Shown here: in pieces, positions 18,220-25,879 of the stretch
Numbering within the stretch: the stretch's first letter is position 1
Layout of the letters: every line of letters starts with the position of its first letter
Source of the DNA: an uncultured Duncaniella sp.
Lineage (GTDB): Bacteria; Bacteroidota; Bacteroidia; Bacteroidales; Muribaculaceae
Assembly: GCA_910577335.1 (NCBI GenBank)
Contig: CAJTMJ010000029.1
Span: 1 to 43,347, forward strand
Direction of reading: 5' to 3'
Length of the DNA: 43,347 nucleotides
Position numbers and translations under genes: made by a program
The notes under the pieces: generated by a model
What the model was told of the DNA's origin: nothing
The model's database searches: none
The model's input: the letters and a program-made list of their open reading frames with translations, nothing else

Positions 18220-18771
18220 ATGGTTTTTTCTAACAAAACAATCGAGCATATAAAGAAAAAGTCCAGCCTGTCATTTGACAGAGCATCAGACTTCTCAACA
18301 CTGGCTGCCCTTATTGCTGACGAGACAAAATCTACAATTGGTGTAACCACATTAAAACGGCTTTTTGGTTATATATCGGATCCACGAGAAACGAATAAGG
18401 GCACATTAAATATTTTGGCTCAATATATAGGCTATCATTCATGGGAAGAATATATCTCAGAAATGAGAATAGATAGTGACTGGAATTTGGATTCAGACAC
18501 CATCTGGGTTGCATGTCTGTCGATTGGCTCGGTGATTGAGGTTGGTTATCTTAATAGAATGGTTACATTTGAGGTTATCATTGCGCCCGAAGGGAAGGCC
18601 TTGAGAGTTATGAATACAATAAATAGCAGCCTCCATAAAGATGATATAGCTTATATTGATAGACTCCGAAAAGGTGAGAAACTTGAAGCTCGAAAAGTTT
18701 GCAGAGGAACAACTTTCGGCTCCTATCGTACTAATGGGGAAGTAAGGTCAATCAATATAATCAACAAGTAA
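18220..18771 (+). CDS. Bacteroidetes-specific hypothetical protein with HTH-like N-terminus
   Basis: This 183-residue protein has an N-terminal ~85-residue segment (TTLKRLFGYISDPRETNKGT then LNILAQYIGYHSWEEYISEM) of a type I know from many Bacteroidetes proteins and that looks helix-turn-helix-like. The C-terminal ~90 residues form a beta-rich module (GSVIEVGYLNRMVTFEVIIA). No catalytic motif is visible. It lies 38 bases after the 54-residue gene and 34 bases before the coiled-coil gene. A DNA- or ligand-binding accessory role is possible but unproven. Confidence 0.75.
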   Translation: MVFSNKTIEHIKKKSSLSFDRASDFSTLAALIADETKSTIGVTTLKRLFGYISDPRETNKGTLNILAQYIGYHSWEEYISEMRIDSDWNLDSDTIWVACLSIGSVIEVGYLNRMVTFEVIIAPEGKALRVMNTINSSLHKDDIAYIDRLRKGEKLEARKVCRGTTFGSYRTNGEVRSINIINK

Positions 18772-18805
18772 CCATAATCTATTGAAATTATAAAGTATTC
18801 TTCTC

Positions 18806-20338
18806 ATGGGTTTCCTAAATACTCTTGTTAAGAGTTTATTACATATAGATATCAAGGCAATACAGGAAGAAAATGAACTATTGAGGCATTCTCTTTCCGA
18901 TGAGCAAATGGCTTCAAAGAAGAAAGACGCTCGTCTTTCCCAAATGGAGACAGAGACAAAATCTTTGAGAAGAGAAATCGCAAATCTTAAAAGCCGCCGT
19001 ACACTTCTGGAAGGGGAGGTTTCAGCCTTAAAATACAAATTGAAAGAAGTTAATGGTGATACAGAGCCTAAAGAAATAGATAACAGAACCTCTATAATTC
19101 AACTTGACACATGGAAGATCAAATTAGATGAGAAGTGCAAAGAAGTCGTTGAATTAAAAGAAGAGTTGACAGCTGTTCATAAAGAATATGGTTCTATTGC
19201 TAACAAACTTTCAGTACTTCAACGAAAATATGATTCCGTTAAGTCTGAATTAGATGCTCTGCGACAAGGTCAATCATGCGATATTATTGCATTGCAATCT
19301 GAATGCACAAAACTTTCTGACCGTTTGGCTGTCATTACATCAGATAGAGACCGGCTCTCAGAACAAATCAAAATATTATTAGAGAATAAATCGGTTCAAC
19401 AAGGGGAATCATCATTCATAAGAAATGATGTATTCTCTGAGAATGAATCTTTTACAGCTCTGTCTATTTCATGTTCGCTATCTGCGATTATTGCGTCAAT
19501 CCTCCAGTATCAAAAAACTAAGAATCATAAGATTTCTGAAATTGTTTCGGCATTAAAGAATCGCAAAGATAGGATTGAAGTTTATAGTGACTCCGATGAG
19601 AATCCTATCGGAATGTTATCACAGTATAAGATTGTAGAATCCTTGCCAAATAATTCAATATTGTATTCCGATGAAGAAGATTGGTATCTATACGGAATAA
19701 ATGACCCATTGGCAAGCTATCACGATAATGACGAGGTTAAAACGACTTTATTGTCGGAGAAATATCAGATTTACAATCTAACCATAAAGAAGAATTTATT
19801 TATCGGACAAAAGCCTATTGAATTTTATTTCTTTGAGAACAAAATTTTCAAGTTCGATAAGTCATCCGGAATTTGGAGTTTATGGTACTCCAAAGACGAG
19901 ACATTATCATCCTCGACAGGTGATATAAATGTATCTGATGATAACCAGCTTAAACTTATTAAAGGTGATGTAGTCATTTATATTGATTCTGAAGGAAGCG
20001 TATTAGAAGAGTCATATATCGATGAACCAGAGTATCTCGAACAGATTCCTTTGAAAAATGGCTATTTTATAGTTAAGCTAATTGATGGTTACTGGGGTAT
20101 TGTAGATGACGAAAACAATTACGCTGTTCTTGCCCAATATGATATGATAAGTCCCATAAATGTGAAATACCTTCGATTCAAAGCCGGCAATAAGTGGGGC
20201 GTTATGAGTATTGAAGGTGACATCTTGATTGATGCCAAATACAACTCGATAGAATCATATAGTAATGGTGAATTTGTTGTCACTAAAGCCGACCCATCAA
20301 AATTAGGAGAGAGCATAAGCGAAAAAATAGAGATATAG
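18806..20338 (+). CDS. Coiled-coil protein with C-terminal WG repeats
   Basis: This 510-residue protein has residues ~10-210 that are a long heptad-rich coiled coil (LLRHSLSDEQMASKKKDARL and similar), followed by a middle region and a C-terminal beta-rich repeat region (about 420-495) with YWGIVDDENNY and KWGVMSIEGDILIDAKYNSI, the signature of WG (beta) repeats. Coiled coil plus WG repeat suggests a scaffold or sensor that binds a partner; no enzymatic motif is visible. It lacks a signal peptide. It is in line with the defence operon (34 bases after the previous gene, 25 before the exonuclease-like gene). Base use is more A+T-rich than mad2-mad8, which hints at separate acquisition. Confidence 0.75.
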   Translation: MGFLNTLVKSLLHIDIKAIQEENELLRHSLSDEQMASKKKDARLSQMETETKSLRREIANLKSRRTLLEGEVSALKYKLKEVNGDTEPKEIDNRTSIIQLDTWKIKLDEKCKEVVELKEELTAVHKEYGSIANKLSVLQRKYDSVKSELDALRQGQSCDIIALQSECTKLSDRLAVITSDRDRLSEQIKILLENKSVQQGESSFIRNDVFSENESFTALSISCSLSAIIASILQYQKTKNHKISEIVSALKNRKDRIEVYSDSDENPIGMLSQYKIVESLPNNSILYSDEEDWYLYGINDPLASYHDNDEVKTTLLSEKYQIYNLTIKKNLFIGQKPIEFYFFENKIFKFDKSSGIWSLWYSKDETLSSSTGDINVSDDNQLKLIKGDVVIYIDSEGSVLEESYIDEPEYLEQIPLKNGYFIVKLIDGYWGIVDDENNYAVLAQYDMISPINVKYLRFKAGNKWGVMSIEGDILIDAKYNSIESYSNGEFVVTKADPSKLGESISEKIEI

Positions 20339-20363
20339 TCACGTTATTAATTTTGAAAAGGTA

Positions 20364-21122
20364 ATGAAGATATTAAGTTGGAATGTAAATGGGATTCAGT
20401 CCCGGTTAGATGCAATTAACCGACTGGTTGAAGAATATCAACCGGATTTGATGTGCTTCCAGAAAGTGCGTAAGAAAGGAGTCTTTCTTACGCAGATTCC
20501 CGGCTATATGGGATGGCTCGGAATTATGGAGGACGGTCTATTCGGAGGCGTGAGCACATATATTCGTCAAGGTTTTCCTTTTGACATTGAAGCTCAGAGA
20601 AATGATATACCGGCATGGTTGTTGGATACCGGATGTATCAATGTGTTGAGGCTTGATCAGTTCATCCTTGTCAATACATATTTCCCGTATTCTAATACAA
20701 GTGACGAGAAGTGGCTCCAGATGAGGAGGCAATGGGATTATGAGTTACACGATTATCTGGAGAAACTATCAAAAGAAAAGCCTCTAATAGTCTGTGGAGA
20801 CATGAATATTGTCGCTACAGATAAAGACGCATGGGATGGCGTGTCAGTAAAAAATGCCGGTTGCTATTTCCCATGGGAACACAAGAACTTCGAAGGGATG
20901 ATGAAAGCCGCAGGACTTGTGGATTCATATCGTGTCCTTCATCCGGATGGCACTGATTTCTCATACTTTTATCAGAATAGACCGGAATATCGAATTGCCA
21001 ATCAAGGCTTCCGTATAGACTACTTTATGGTTAGCAAAGAAATGATGCTCGATATAAAGCGCTCCGAGATTCTCACAGATGTCATAGAGACTACCAATAG
21101 TCCAATTCTTCTTGAAATATAA
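20364..21122 (+). CDS. Exonuclease III/AP-endonuclease homologue with degraded active site
   Basis: This 252-residue member of the endonuclease/exonuclease/phosphatase fold is close in length to E. coli XthA. N7 (SWNVNGIQ), the CGDMNIV motif (D146, N148) and FRIDYFMVS (D219) are present. The metal-binding glutamate that should follow CLQ is replaced by lysine (CFQKVRKK, K34). The C-terminal SDHxP motif carrying the catalytic Asp and His is replaced by TNSP (residues 244-247). Normal DNA 3'-5' exonuclease or AP-endonuclease activity is therefore doubtful, and a DNA-binding or regulatory role is possible. A perfect 12-bp hairpin starts two bases after codon 34. It lies 25 bases after the WG-repeat gene and 19 before the zinc-ribbon gene. 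Confidence 0.85.
   Translation: MKILSWNVNGIQSRLDAINRLVEEYQPDLMCFQKVRKKGVFLTQIPGYMGWLGIMEDGLFGGVSTYIRQGFPFDIEAQRNDIPAWLLDTGCINVLRLDQFILVNTYFPYSNTSDEKWLQMRRQWDYELHDYLEKLSKEKPLIVCGDMNIVATDKDAWDGVSVKNAGCYFPWEHKNFEGMMKAAGLVDSYRVLHPDGTDFSYFYQNRPEYRIANQGFRIDYFMVSKEMMLDIKRSEILTDVIETTNSPILLEI
20467..20494. repeat. Perfect 12-bp inverted repeat inside the exonuclease-like gene
   Basis: TGCGTAAGAAAG (20467-20478) pairs perfectly with 20483-20494 around a four-base loop (GAGT). It covers codons 35-44, directly next to the K34 substitution. Confidence 0.9.
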
Positions 21123-21141
21123 CAATTTAATAAAATTAAAT

Positions 21142-21432
21142 ATGGCGACGCTCCATCATTATGAATGCACTAACCCTAAGTGTAAATTCAGTATCAACAC
21201 AGAACCATACGGCCATTATGCACTTATGTCGGGACATTATCTGCTGTTCCGCTGTCCACACTGCAAAGAGATAAAATATCTGTCAGCTGATGAGATTACG
21301 CAAAGACGTTATAATCTTCGCTGCGATGATTGTTGCGAAATCTTGTATTCGTGGAATCCTGTTGAGGGTAAATGCCCTGAATGTGGTTCAGCACTGGCAG
21401 AGAATACCGATGAGATAATAATGGCAGACTAA
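21142..21432 (+). CDS. Zinc-ribbon protein
   Basis: This 96-residue protein starts MATLHHYECTNPKCKF. I took this ATG because the upstream one at 21112 overlaps the previous gene and adds a non-conserved leader. Cysteine pairs at CTNPKC, CPHC, CDDCC and CPECG make two zinc-binding knuckle sets. Such proteins bind nucleic acid or protein partners, and no enzyme motif is present. It is the last gene of the plus-strand defence operon; the following ~195 bases contain no gene. Confidence 0.75.
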   Translation: MATLHHYECTNPKCKFSINTEPYGHYALMSGHYLLFRCPHCKEIKYLSADEITQRRYNLRCDDCCEILYSWNPVEGKCPECGSALAENTDEIIMAD

Positions 21433-21628
21433 TTTTATACCGATTTTGGTGTTTTTTTACATCTGATAGTCCGCTACTCATTATTTCATTATTCTGGGCA
21501 CTTAAACTATTGCGCTCTAATCTTTAACCTAAATCCTCTACAAGTCTTTGCCTTTGCAGTATTCGGATGAGGTATTTCTCTATACTCCCAAACTTATATA
21601 CGCATATCCGCCATTTTTTCAATAATAC

Positions 21629-21787
21629 TTAATCCCAGTCGTTAAGGTTGGCGATGAAGTCGTCAACCGATGATTCATCAAATAGTTCCGGAAGGTCGCC
21701 GGTGTTGATATGATAGTCGTAATCAACCATCATATCATCAACGGAGTTTTCACCGTATTCTTCAAGCTCAAAATCGTCCATACTCAT
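21629..21787 (-). CDS. Small acidic hypothetical protein, 52 residues
   Basis: The frame runs from the ATG complementary to 21785-21787 to TAA at 21629-21631. The product is strongly acidic (MSMDDFELEEYGENSVDD at the start, DDFIANLNDWD at the end), with no signal peptide. Its start overlaps the stop of the next upstream gene by four bases (ATGA), good evidence that it is translated. An internal ATG two codons later is an alternative start. The acidity suggests a partner-binding or DNA-mimic-like role, but this is speculation. Confidence 0.6.
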   Translation of the reverse strand: MSMDDFELEEYGENSVDDMMVDYDYHINTGDLPELFDESSVDDFIANLNDWD

Positions 21788-22116
21788 TTATCGTAGAACC
21801 CCATTTCGGTGGCGTAATGATGTCCGTCACAAATGATAATATCATCATTTACCAAGCAGGTACTTTGTGTCATGATGTAACGGAAATTGGAAACTCCCGC
21901 TTCTTTACCCGCGTTTCTCATAGCGTCCAGCACCTTTTCACGTGCGCTTTGTGTATCCGTATCCCTCACAGTGAACACAAAGATATTCTTCATCAAATCA
22001 TGCGGTTTAATGCCGAGAGTGTTCTTTATCACTCTCATAATGATTTGATGCTCCCTACCAGACAATCCACTACGAGGTATTGCAAGGAAGAAATGGTAGT
22101 TTTTGGTCTCGTCCAT
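21784..22116 (-). CDS. Hypothetical protein, 110 residues, in HU operon
   Basis: This 110-residue protein begins MDETKNYHFFLAIPRSGLSG and contains REHQIIMRVIKNTLGI and ends CDGHHYATEMGFYDK. The family is not recognised. It starts immediately after the HU stop codon (no gap) and its stop overlaps the next start, so the three genes form one leftward operon. There are no membrane segments or catalytic motifs that I can defend. Confidence 0.65.
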   Translation of the reverse strand: MDETKNYHFFLAIPRSGLSGREHQIIMRVIKNTLGIKPHDLMKNIFVFTVRDTDTQSAREKVLDAMRNAGKEAGVSNFRYIMTQSTCLVNDDIIICDGHHYATEMGFYDK

Positions 22117-22392
22117 TTACTTTGCGACTTCCTCTTTGAAGCAGTTGGCGGGTTTGAAAGCCGGGATGTTGTGAGCCGGAATAACGAGTGTGGTGTTCTT
22201 GCTGATGTTGCGGGCGGTCTTCTCGGCTCTCTGCTTGACGATGAAAGAACCGAAGCCACGAAGATATACGTTTTCGCCGTGAGCGAGGCTGTCCTTTACA
22301 ACGGTCATGAACTGTTCGATAACGTTAACGACAGCGGCCTTGTCAATGCCGGTTGTCTTTGCGATTTCATTCGCTATTTCTGCTTTAGTCAT
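22117..22392 (-). CDS. HU/IHF-family DNA-binding protein
   Basis: This 91-residue protein has the bacterial HU/IHF pattern: helical MTKAEIANEIAKTTGI, the turn VYLRGFGSFIVKQRAEKTAR leading into the DNA-binding arm, and the proline-containing PAHNIPAFKPA near the end. It bends DNA and can serve recombination, replication or nucleoid structure. A minus-strand -7 element (TAATTTTG, complement of 22430-22437) lies about 38 bases upstream of the start. HU genes on accessory elements often support integration or excision, but this one is followed by two unknown genes only. Confidence 0.9.
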   Translation of the reverse strand: MTKAEIANEIAKTTGIDKAAVVNVIEQFMTVVKDSLAHGENVYLRGFGSFIVKQRAEKTARNISKNTTLVIPAHNIPAFKPANCFKEEVAK

Positions 22393-22429
22393 TTTCTGTA
22401 TTGCTCTGAATTTGATGAGTTTTAGATTA

Positions 22430-22437
22430 CAAAATTA
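22430..22437 (-). promoter_or_regulatory. Candidate -7 element of the HU operon
   Basis: The complement reads TAATTTTG, fitting TAnnTTTG, with about 38 bases to the HU start. No convincing -33 element is seen. Confidence 0.4.
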
Positions 22438-22472
22438 CTCAAAAATGATGAGATTCCTATGTGACCCATCTT

Positions 22473-22838
22473 TTATTTTCTACATTTACTGCCGTATTTA
22501 CGCTCGAAAATATCGAAGTGCTCCTCACCCCATTTGAGCATCTGGTCAATGATTGGCACAAGTGACTGTCCGAGTTCGGTGATTTTATATTCGGAACGGG
22601 GTGGAAGCTCAGGATATATTATCTTCGTGATGAGTCCATCTTCAACCATTTCTTTGAGTTGTATGTCAAGCACTCGCGGAGCCGCTTCCGGCAGACATTT
22701 GTGGATTTCACTTGGGCGCAGAGGCTGTCCGTTTCTAAGTTCATCAAGGATACATGACTTCCATTTCGATTCAATCAGGCTCATTGTAAGCCTTAAAGGA
22801 CAGTCCAGATCCACTGGTATTTTCTTTTCGTATGCCAT
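22473..22838 (-). CDS. HxlR-family transcriptional regulator
   Basis: This 121-residue winged-helix regulator has the HxlR signature: CPLRLTMSLIESKWKSCILD at the N-terminus, RPSEIHKCLPEAAPRVLDIQ in the recognition region and PPRSEYKITELGQSL in the wing. I chose the ATG at 22838 (MAYEKKIPVD); an ATG 33 bases upstream is less typical. It is divergent to the NTF2/FMN-reductase operon, with an 11-bp palindromic operator between, and both -7 elements read TAACTTTG. It probably represses both directions and is relieved by an electrophile or redox signal, as is common in this family. Confidence 0.88.
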   Translation of the reverse strand: MAYEKKIPVDLDCPLRLTMSLIESKWKSCILDELRNGQPLRPSEIHKCLPEAAPRVLDIQLKEMVEDGLITKIIYPELPPRSEYKITELGQSLVPIIDQMLKWGEEHFDIFERKYGSKCRK

Positions 22839-22868
22839 CGTTTCGAGTTTGTTTATCTTTTCCGGTTG

Positions 22869-22972
22869 CAAAGTTAGTCAATAACTGCCTAATTTCCATA
22901 TACCGAAAAAATTATTCGGTATATGAATAATTTTTCGGTACTTGATTTATAGATATTACCATTGTAACTTTG
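22869..22972. promoter_or_regulatory. Divergent promoters and HxlR operator
   Basis: Plus-strand promoter: TTG 22942-22944, 20-base gap, TAACTTTG 22965-22972. Minus-strand -7: TAACTTTG, complement of 22869-22876. Between them is a perfect palindrome with arms CATATACCGAA (22897-22907) and its complement at 22915-22925, spacer seven bases, plus an extra half-site TTTTTCGGTA at 22931-22940 next to the plus-strand -33. Confidence 0.7.
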
Positions 22973-23003
22973 CATTCAGAAAATCAAATAAATATATAAA
23001 GAT

Positions 23004-23387
23004 ATGCGAAACGAAATCAAAGAATACGAAGCAGTGGCTAAAGCCGCCGAGAAGTTTGTAAAGAGCGTTGCCGAGGGCAACAGCGAGTACGCAAAGACTC
23101 TGTTCACCGACGATGCTGTGCTGTTCGGCATACTGAACGGTAACGTTGAACGCGGTTCAATCGAGCAGTTCTACCACAATGTGGACACCGTTGGCGCAGG
23201 CACCGAGTTCAAGGCTCGTATCGACGTGCTTGCCGTTGAAGAGACCGTAGCCGTGGTGCGTGTACTCGAAGAAGGCTGGGGAGGCACCATAGACTTCACA
23301 GACTTCCTTCTGCTTCTCAAGCTCGATGGCGAGTGGAAGTGTGTCGCCAAGGCATACAACCAGAATTCAAACACCATCAGCAAATGA
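23004..23387 (+). CDS. NTF2/SnoaL-like protein
   Basis: This 127-residue cone-shaped NTF2-like protein shows the typical pattern of an N-terminal helix (AAEKFVKSVAEGNSEYAKTL), FTDDAVLFGILNG, and the C-terminal strands TDFLLLLKLDGEWKCVAKAY. Members bind small molecules or act as isomerase/cyclase scaffolds; no specific chemistry can be read here. Its stop overlaps the start of the FMN reductase gene (ATGA). Being the first gene of the operon controlled by HxlR, it is likely to serve the same redox or detoxification response. Confidence 0.8.
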   Translation: MRNEIKEYEAVAKAAEKFVKSVAEGNSEYAKTLFTDDAVLFGILNGNVERGSIEQFYHNVDTVGAGTEFKARIDVLAVEETVAVVRVLEEGWGGTIDFTDFLLLLKLDGEWKCVAKAYNQNSNTISK

Positions 23388-23998
23388 AAGTGTTGATGAT
23401 AAACGGCAGTCCTCACCCTGCGGGCTGCACCGCTACCGCACTAAACGAAGTTGCAGATACGCTCCACAAACATGGAATAGAAACTGAGATATTATACCTT
23501 GGAAACAAACCGGTTGCAGGCTGCATAGCGTGTATGAAGTGCTTCGAGACCGGACATTGCTTCCGTGATGATGCGGTAAAGGATATTCAGCAGCGGCTTG
23601 ATGAGTTTGACGCAATCGTACTCGGTTCCCCGGTGTATTATAGCCAACCCACTGGACAGATTACTTCGTTCTGTCAGCGTCTGTTCTTCTGCAAGGAAGG
23701 TGAGATGGCAGGAAAACTCGGAGCTTCTGTTGTATCATGTCGCCGTGGGGGAGCTTCGGCCACCTTTGAGCAACTCAACCAGTATTTCACAATCTGCAAT
23801 ATTCCGGTTGTATCATCGCAATACTGGAACTCAGTACACGGCTTCACTCCTGACGATGTACGGAAGGATAAAGAGGGACTCCAGACCATGCGCTCACTTG
23901 GCGAAAATATGGCATGGATGCTTAAATCACTGAAAGACAAACCGCACCCACAATACGAGCCTCGCCAAAGAACCCATTTCATTCAAGACAAATATTAA
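23384..23998 (+). CDS. NAD(P)H-dependent FMN reductase (flavodoxin fold)
   Basis: This 204-residue flavodoxin-like protein has the phosphate-binding loop MKVLMINGSPHPAGCTATAL at the N-terminus and the flavin-contacting DAIVLGSPVYYSQPTGQ at about 83-99. A cysteine-rich insertion CIACMKCFETGHC (about 48-60), typical of iron-sulfur-flavoprotein-like quinone/FMN reductases, lies between. It probably reduces quinones, flavins or electrophiles with NAD(P)H in the cytoplasm. The start overlaps the NTF2-like stop. Pairing with a divergent HxlR regulator is the standard arrangement for such reductases. The long ORF upstream of 23384 is rejected in favour of the conserved MKVLMINGS start. Confidence 0.88.
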   Translation: MKVLMINGSPHPAGCTATALNEVADTLHKHGIETEILYLGNKPVAGCIACMKCFETGHCFRDDAVKDIQQRLDEFDAIVLGSPVYYSQPTGQITSFCQRLFFCKEGEMAGKLGASVVSCRRGGASATFEQLNQYFTICNIPVVSSQYWNSVHGFTPDDVRKDKEGLQTMRSLGENMAWMLKSLKDKPHPQYEPRQRTHFIQDKY

Positions 23999-24004
23999 AC
24001 GGAT

Positions 24005-24490
24005 ATGAATAAAATGATTATAGCGGGATTGGCCGCTACTATTATAGGATTCTCGTCATGCTGCGGCAATTCTGCCAAATGTGAAAACGACTCAGCTGCC
24101 AAGTGCGACTCCGTTTGCGAAAAACAGCCCTGCTGTCAGACCACTCCTGATGAGATTGATGGAATCAAGAAGGCACTCGGATATTATACCGAAGCGGCTG
24201 TAAAGGGCGACAGCAAAATCGCCATGCAAGGTTTCGCTCCTGCCGCCACAATGTCGTATGCCGAGGGCGATAGCCTTGTGACTGTACCAATTCAAGTTCT
24301 CTATGACTATTATGACCAGATGGGACCCCACAAAGCCACATACGAGATAGCAAGCTGTAGCGTGGCAGGAGATGTAGCTATGGTGCGTATCGAATCTAAA
24401 TTTGGCGAAAACGAGTTCACGGATATGTTCACCCTTGTCAAGGCCGACTCCGACTGGAAAATCGTAAGTAAGGTCTATCAACCGAAATAA
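24005..24490 (+). CDS. NTF2/SnoaL-like lipoprotein
   Basis: This 161-residue protein has an N-terminal hydrophobic signal (MIIAGLAATIIGFSSCCGN) ending in a lipobox-like SSC, so it is probably a lipoprotein. It is followed by a Cys-rich linker (CENDSAAKCDSVCEKQPCC) and an NTF2-like domain ending FTLVKADSDWKIVSKVYQPK. The pattern resembles the cytoplasmic NTF2-like protein at 23004 in the same operon. Six bases separate it from the reductase stop. The rich cysteine content suggests a redox or metal-linked role in the envelope. Confidence 0.75.
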   Translation: MNKMIIAGLAATIIGFSSCCGNSAKCENDSAAKCDSVCEKQPCCQTTPDEIDGIKKALGYYTEAAVKGDSKIAMQGFAPAATMSYAEGDSLVTVPIQVLYDYYDQMGPHKATYEIASCSVAGDVAMVRIESKFGENEFTDMFTLVKADSDWKIVSKVYQPK

Positions 24491-24507
24491 GATATACCGC
24501 ACACATC

Positions 24508-24523
24508 GCCGCCTTTTGGCGGC
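24508..24523 (+). terminator. Rho-independent terminator of the HxlR-controlled operon
   Basis: GCCGCC and GGCGGC (24508-24513, 24518-24523) pair across TTTT, followed by CGAAATTTT, 17 bases after the lipoprotein stop. A second hairpin lies at 24542-24573 (GAGTGG-g-CGAC with GTCG-t-CCACTC) just beyond the end of the opposing pcfJ-like gene and may terminate it. Confidence 0.65.
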
Positions 24524-24592
24524 CGAAATTTTGGCAAAAATGAGTGGGCGACTTCATCACGAGGTCGTCCACTCTGACTATGAAATCAATTG

Positions 24593-25867
24593 TTATGCTG
24601 TTATTCTTTCTTTGATAAGGTGGGTGTTGGCGTTGATGAGGTTGATTATCCGGTCGTGGTACTCGGTGTTCTGATTGCAAACTCCTCTTGACTGAACCAC
24701 TTTTAGGGTTTTGAGGTCAACCTCAATGGTCTCGATTATTCTGCCGTCTATTCTCGCTGAGAAGATAAGGCTGTCCTCACGCTGGTCATAGGCTGCGCTG
24801 AACAGACATATATGCTGACTTTCAGCCTCCTGTCGGTATTCCTCAACGCTTTCCAAAACCTTGACCTCAATTTCTCCGTCATTGATACGGATGCCGAAGA
24901 ACTTCTCTTTCTGCTCTTTGAAACTCGCCTCCCTCTCTTGGGCTTTACGGATGTCATCGGCTCTCTTTGCCTTGTATTGGATAGTCTGAAGTTTCTTCAC
25001 ATACCGGTCGTGTTCCTCTTGGAGATTGGCGGGGCAGATGTACTTGGGGGATTGAATGTCCTTGTCACAACGCTCCAACATCTTGATGTAGTCAACCCAC
25101 ATAACTGAGTCTTTTACCTTGTAGCCATTGCGGTTGGCTATCTTGATGGTGTTCCAATATCTCTTGATGTCATTTGCCCTCTGGTCTGAACTGCAAAGGT
25201 ATCGGAGCAATTCTATCTCGTTGGATTTCATCAGTGTCTCCGCCTTGGGGTTGGTCAGTAACTCTTGGAACAAAGTCACGGGGTGGATATGGTGGCAACT
25301 GCCTTTGAACCCGTTGCGCTTGATAGTGTCAGTGACCTTGATGCGAGGGTAAACCCATTCATCGGATATGCGTTGGAAGGCTTCGTTGTCACACCTTATC
25401 TCCAATGGAGAACCAAAAGCGAAAGAGTCGATGTAGTAACCGAGAGTTCTCTGCAAACCGACAACGGTCTTATTGCCTTTGGGGTCAATGAAATACTGAC
25501 CGATTTCAAGGTAGGCAGGTTTTACCTTCATACCCTTGCGCATTTCAACTATCATCAGGAACATTCTTACTACCTGATAGTCCTCAATGGTGGTGATTAC
25601 ATTGAAATAGGACTTGTCACGGATAACACGCTCTTTGGTGTCCTTGATTTCTATCTGTGTGGCACATTCGGGGCATAGACATATTTCTTTGCGGGTCTCA
25701 AACCACTCGTGACCGCATTTCATACAGGTACACATTCCGGATTTCAGTCGGTAGCCATAGTGACTGACAGTTGAGTTGAGTGCCCAATTCATTTGGGGAG
25801 TGGTGAGCGGGCGAAGTCGCCCACTCAGTTCCACTATATGCTGTTGTTTCTTATTTCTCGGTTTCAT
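24593..25867 (-). CDS. pcfJ: PcfJ-like protein
   Basis: This 424-residue protein has the PcfJ pattern found on conjugative plasmids and Bacteroides elements: CTCMKCGHEWFETRKE with paired cysteines and CLCPECATQ at the N-terminus (zinc-binding), a middle helical region, and a C-terminal TIEVDLKTLKVVQSRGVCNQ. The function is not established; it accompanies conjugation genes. It lies 12 bases after the PcfK-like gene on the same strand. No transfer apparatus is nearby, so it is probably a remnant of a larger element. Confidence 0.85.
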   Translation of the reverse strand: MKPRNKKQQHIVELSGRLRPLTTPQMNWALNSTVSHYGYRLKSGMCTCMKCGHEWFETRKEICLCPECATQIEIKDTKERVIRDKSYFNVITTIEDYQVVRMFLMIVEMRKGMKVKPAYLEIGQYFIDPKGNKTVVGLQRTLGYYIDSFAFGSPLEIRCDNEAFQRISDEWVYPRIKVTDTIKRNGFKGSCHHIHPVTLFQELLTNPKAETLMKSNEIELLRYLCSSDQRANDIKRYWNTIKIANRNGYKVKDSVMWVDYIKMLERCDKDIQSPKYICPANLQEEHDRYVKKLQTIQYKAKRADDIRKAQEREASFKEQKEKFFGIRINDGEIEVKVLESVEEYRQEAESQHICLFSAAYDQREDSLIFSARIDGRIIETIEVDLKTLKVVQSRGVCNQNTEYHDRIINLINANTHLIKERITA

Positions 25868-25879
25868 CGTCTTGGAGTT

